A stretch of DNA of 6,854 bases from Spirochaetaceae bacterium. Lineage in GTDB: Bacteria; Spirochaetota; Spirochaetia; SZUA-6; Bin103. The DNA lies in contig JAPOQV010000086.1 in the NCBI GenBank assembly GCA_026710565.1, positions 1 through 6,854 of the forward strand, written 5' to 3'. The notes under the pieces were generated by a model that worked only from the letters and a program-made list of their open reading frames with translations, searched no databases and was not told the origin of the DNA. A program made the translations under genes and the position numbers. Of this stretch, positions 5,682-6,854 are shown one piece after another; the first letter of the stretch is position 1; every line of letters starts with the position of its first letter.

Positions 5682-6443
5682 GTGGCTGCACTGAGCGCCG
5701 AGCAGGTCGAGCGGTTCCGCCGTGATGGCTACCTGATCGTCGACGGGCTGTTCGACACGGAGAGTCTGGAGCCGGTGCGGCGCCGCATCCGCGAGCTGGC
5801 CGCGCCGGACGCGCCGGAACTGGTCAAGGCCAAGCGGCAGGTGGAGCCGCGCGTGGAGGCGGGGGAGATGCGGGCCGACGGCTACGCGGCCTCGCTGCGC
5901 AAGATGTCGCACATGGCATTCGAGGATCCGGTCTTCCTGGCGCATGCGAGCACCCCCCGGATCGTCGACATCATCGAGTCCTTGCTCGGCCCCGACCTGG
6001 TGCTGGCGCAGGACCAGTTGTTCATGAAGCCGCCGCGCGTCGGGTCAAGGCAGGCGTTCCATCAGGACACGCCGCTGGGCTTCCACCTGGACCCGCCCGA
6101 CCGCATGGTCACCTGCTGGTGCGCCCTGGACGAGGCGACGATCGCCAACGGCTGCCTGTGGATGATTCCGGGCAGCCACCTGGGCGGTGTCACCGACAAG
6201 GAGACGTGGCAGCGTTACGAGCCGGTCGGCGGCGTGGAGCCGCCGGAGGCGCGGCCGGTCGAGCTGGCTGCGGGGAGCTGCAGCTTCCATCACGGACTGA
6301 TCCTGCACGCCAGCCGTCCCAACCTGACCGACCGGCCGCGCTGGGGCTACGCCACGCACTACGCAAGCGCCCGCTGCCGGTTCGAGGGCGAGGTCGGCGA
6401 TCACGTGACCATCCGCGGCCGGCGCTTCGCCGGCTGCGTGTAG
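5682..6443 (+). CDS. Phytanoyl-CoA dioxygenase (PhyH) family protein
   Basis: A 253-residue Fe(II)/2-oxoglutarate-dependent oxygenase of the PhyH family, close to the normal family length. It starts with the usual LSAEQVERFRRDGYLIVDGL. The iron-binding facial triad is H127 and D129 (AFHQDTP) with H209 (LILHASRPN). R220, eleven residues after H209, matches the spacing of the 2-oxoglutarate-binding arginine in human PHYH. NGCLWMIPGSH (156-166) is another family hallmark, and RWGYATHYASARC (220-232) is the final core strand. All catalytic residues are present. The family hydroxylates small molecules ranging from acyl-CoAs to ectoine and natural products; the substrate cannot be read from the sequence. 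The GTG start at 5682 follows GGAGGAG within the upstream gene. It is co-transcribed with the FAH-family gene and converges with the gene at 6453 after a nine-base gap. Confidence 0.88.
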   Translation: MAALSAEQVERFRRDGYLIVDGLFDTESLEPVRRRIRELAAPDAPELVKAKRQVEPRVEAGEMRADGYAASLRKMSHMAFEDPVFLAHASTPRIVDIIESLLGPDLVLAQDQLFMKPPRVGSRQAFHQDTPLGFHLDPPDRMVTCWCALDEATIANGCLWMIPGSHLGGVTDKETWQRYEPVGGVEPPEARPVELAAGSCSFHHGLILHASRPNLTDRPRWGYATHYASARCRFEGEVGDHVTIRGRRFAGCV

Positions 6444-6452
6444 GGCGTCCCG

Positions 6453-6854
6453 CTACAAAGGCCAGTCGGCGCCGTCCTGCGGGACGTAGCCGATGAGCCG
6501 GCGGGCGGCCTCCAGGTCGCGGTAGCCGCCGCGGTTGGCGGAGACCGCGAACAGGATCGCGAAGCGCAGGTCGTCGGGGGCGTCGATGCAGCGCTCGATC
6601 GCCTGCACGGCGTCGCGGTGGCTGAGGTAGACGGCCGCCTCGCGCGGGTCCCGCGGTTTGTCGCCGGGCAGCACGCGGCCGATCCGCAGGCAGATCATCG
6701 ACAGCGCGTGCGAGTCGGCGTAGTCGCGGGCCAGCGCCTCGCCGAACACCTTGGTGGCGGCGTAGAGGCCGTTGGGGCGCACCGGATGGTCGGCGGTGAC
6801 CGCCGGGCGGGGGGCCGGCACGTCATCCCAGCGCGCCTCGACCAGGGCGCGGTA
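6453..6854 (-). CDS. NAD-dependent epimerase/dehydratase family protein (uronate dehydrogenase-like), 3' part only
   Basis: The C-terminal 133 residues of an extended short-chain dehydrogenase; the frame is open to the window edge, so the N-terminal Rossmann domain lies outside. The catalytic pair is Y31 and K35 of the visible part (LYAATKVFGEALARDYA). CLRIGRVLPG follows, then YLSHRDAVQAIERCI and a final NRGGYRDLEAARRLIGYVPQ. The pattern HPVRPNGLY, LRIG and YLSHRD resembles uronate dehydrogenases and related sugar oxidoreductases more than classic UDP-sugar epimerases. An internal GTG (6819-6821) is not the start, because upstream residues (WDDVPAPRPAV) fit the family. If it is a sugar or uronate dehydrogenase, it would feed a lactone and then an aldonic or aldaric acid to the enolase-family dehydratase. 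That link is inference. Confidence 0.82.
   Translation of the reverse strand, partial: YRALVEARWDDVPAPRPAVTADHPVRPNGLYAATKVFGEALARDYADSHALSMICLRIGRVLPGDKPRDPREAAVYLSHRDAVQAIERCIDAPDDLRFAILFAVSANRGGYRDLEAARRLIGYVPQDGADWPL

Noticed and set aside
6440..6460. Terminator between the convergent PhyH and SDR genes (GTAG ... CTAC)
   Set aside because: The stem is only four bases with mismatches and no T run follows, too weak to call.

Overview
The window looks like a piece of a GC-rich environmental bacterial chromosome. A run of catabolic genes (enolase-superfamily sugar-acid dehydratase, fumarylacetoacetate-hydrolase family protein, phytanoyl-CoA-dioxygenase family protein, sugar epimerase/dehydrogenase) is interrupted by an accessory patch of lower GC. 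This mix is common in uncultured Chloroflexota (SAR202-like), Poribacteria, Gemmatimonadota and similar lineages. No marker gene is present, so the lineage is only a guess.

Layout, left to right. (1) On the minus strand, 1-150 holds a remnant of an RloB-like gene with an in-frame stop. It lies immediately downstream of an apparently intact COG1106-type AAA/ABC-like ATPase (154-1407), its usual partner. (2) A 259-bp divergent intergenic region follows. (3) On the plus strand at 1667 a mandelate-racemase/enolase-superfamily dehydratase starts. Its frame does not close at the expected C-terminus (about 2803) but runs on into a complete GIY-YIG-like nuclease domain, ending at 3580. (4) An ATGA overlap leads to a second cassette gene (3577-4224) resembling the DUF6884/YaaA group. 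(5) Right after it, 4241-4401 is a diverged, frameshifted copy of the C-terminus of the same enolase family. The two-gene cassette is therefore flanked by direct repeats of an enolase gene end. (6) On the minus strand an AbrB/VapB-type antitoxin (4460-4675) overlaps by GTGA the first codons of a PIN-domain toxin. That toxin is frameshifted and cut off where the enolase-tail remnant begins. (7) On the plus strand an FAH-family gene (4852-5679) and a PhyH-family gene (5682-6443) form a tight operon. (8) On the minus strand, convergent with PhyH, is the 3' part of an NAD-dependent epimerase/uronate-dehydrogenase-like gene (6453-6854), cut by the window edge.

How the parts may work together. The dehydratase, FAH protein and SDR fit oxidative catabolism of a sugar or uronic acid (oxidation, dehydration, then hydrolysis of a diketo acid). 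This is inferred from families only. The middle patch looks like a small defence-type island. Its most interesting element is the GIY-YIG + DUF6884-like pair, which has apparently captured the 3' end of a host catabolic gene and would be translated as an in-frame extension of it. The ATPase without an intact RloB and the antitoxin without an intact toxin suggest repeated gain and loss at this site.
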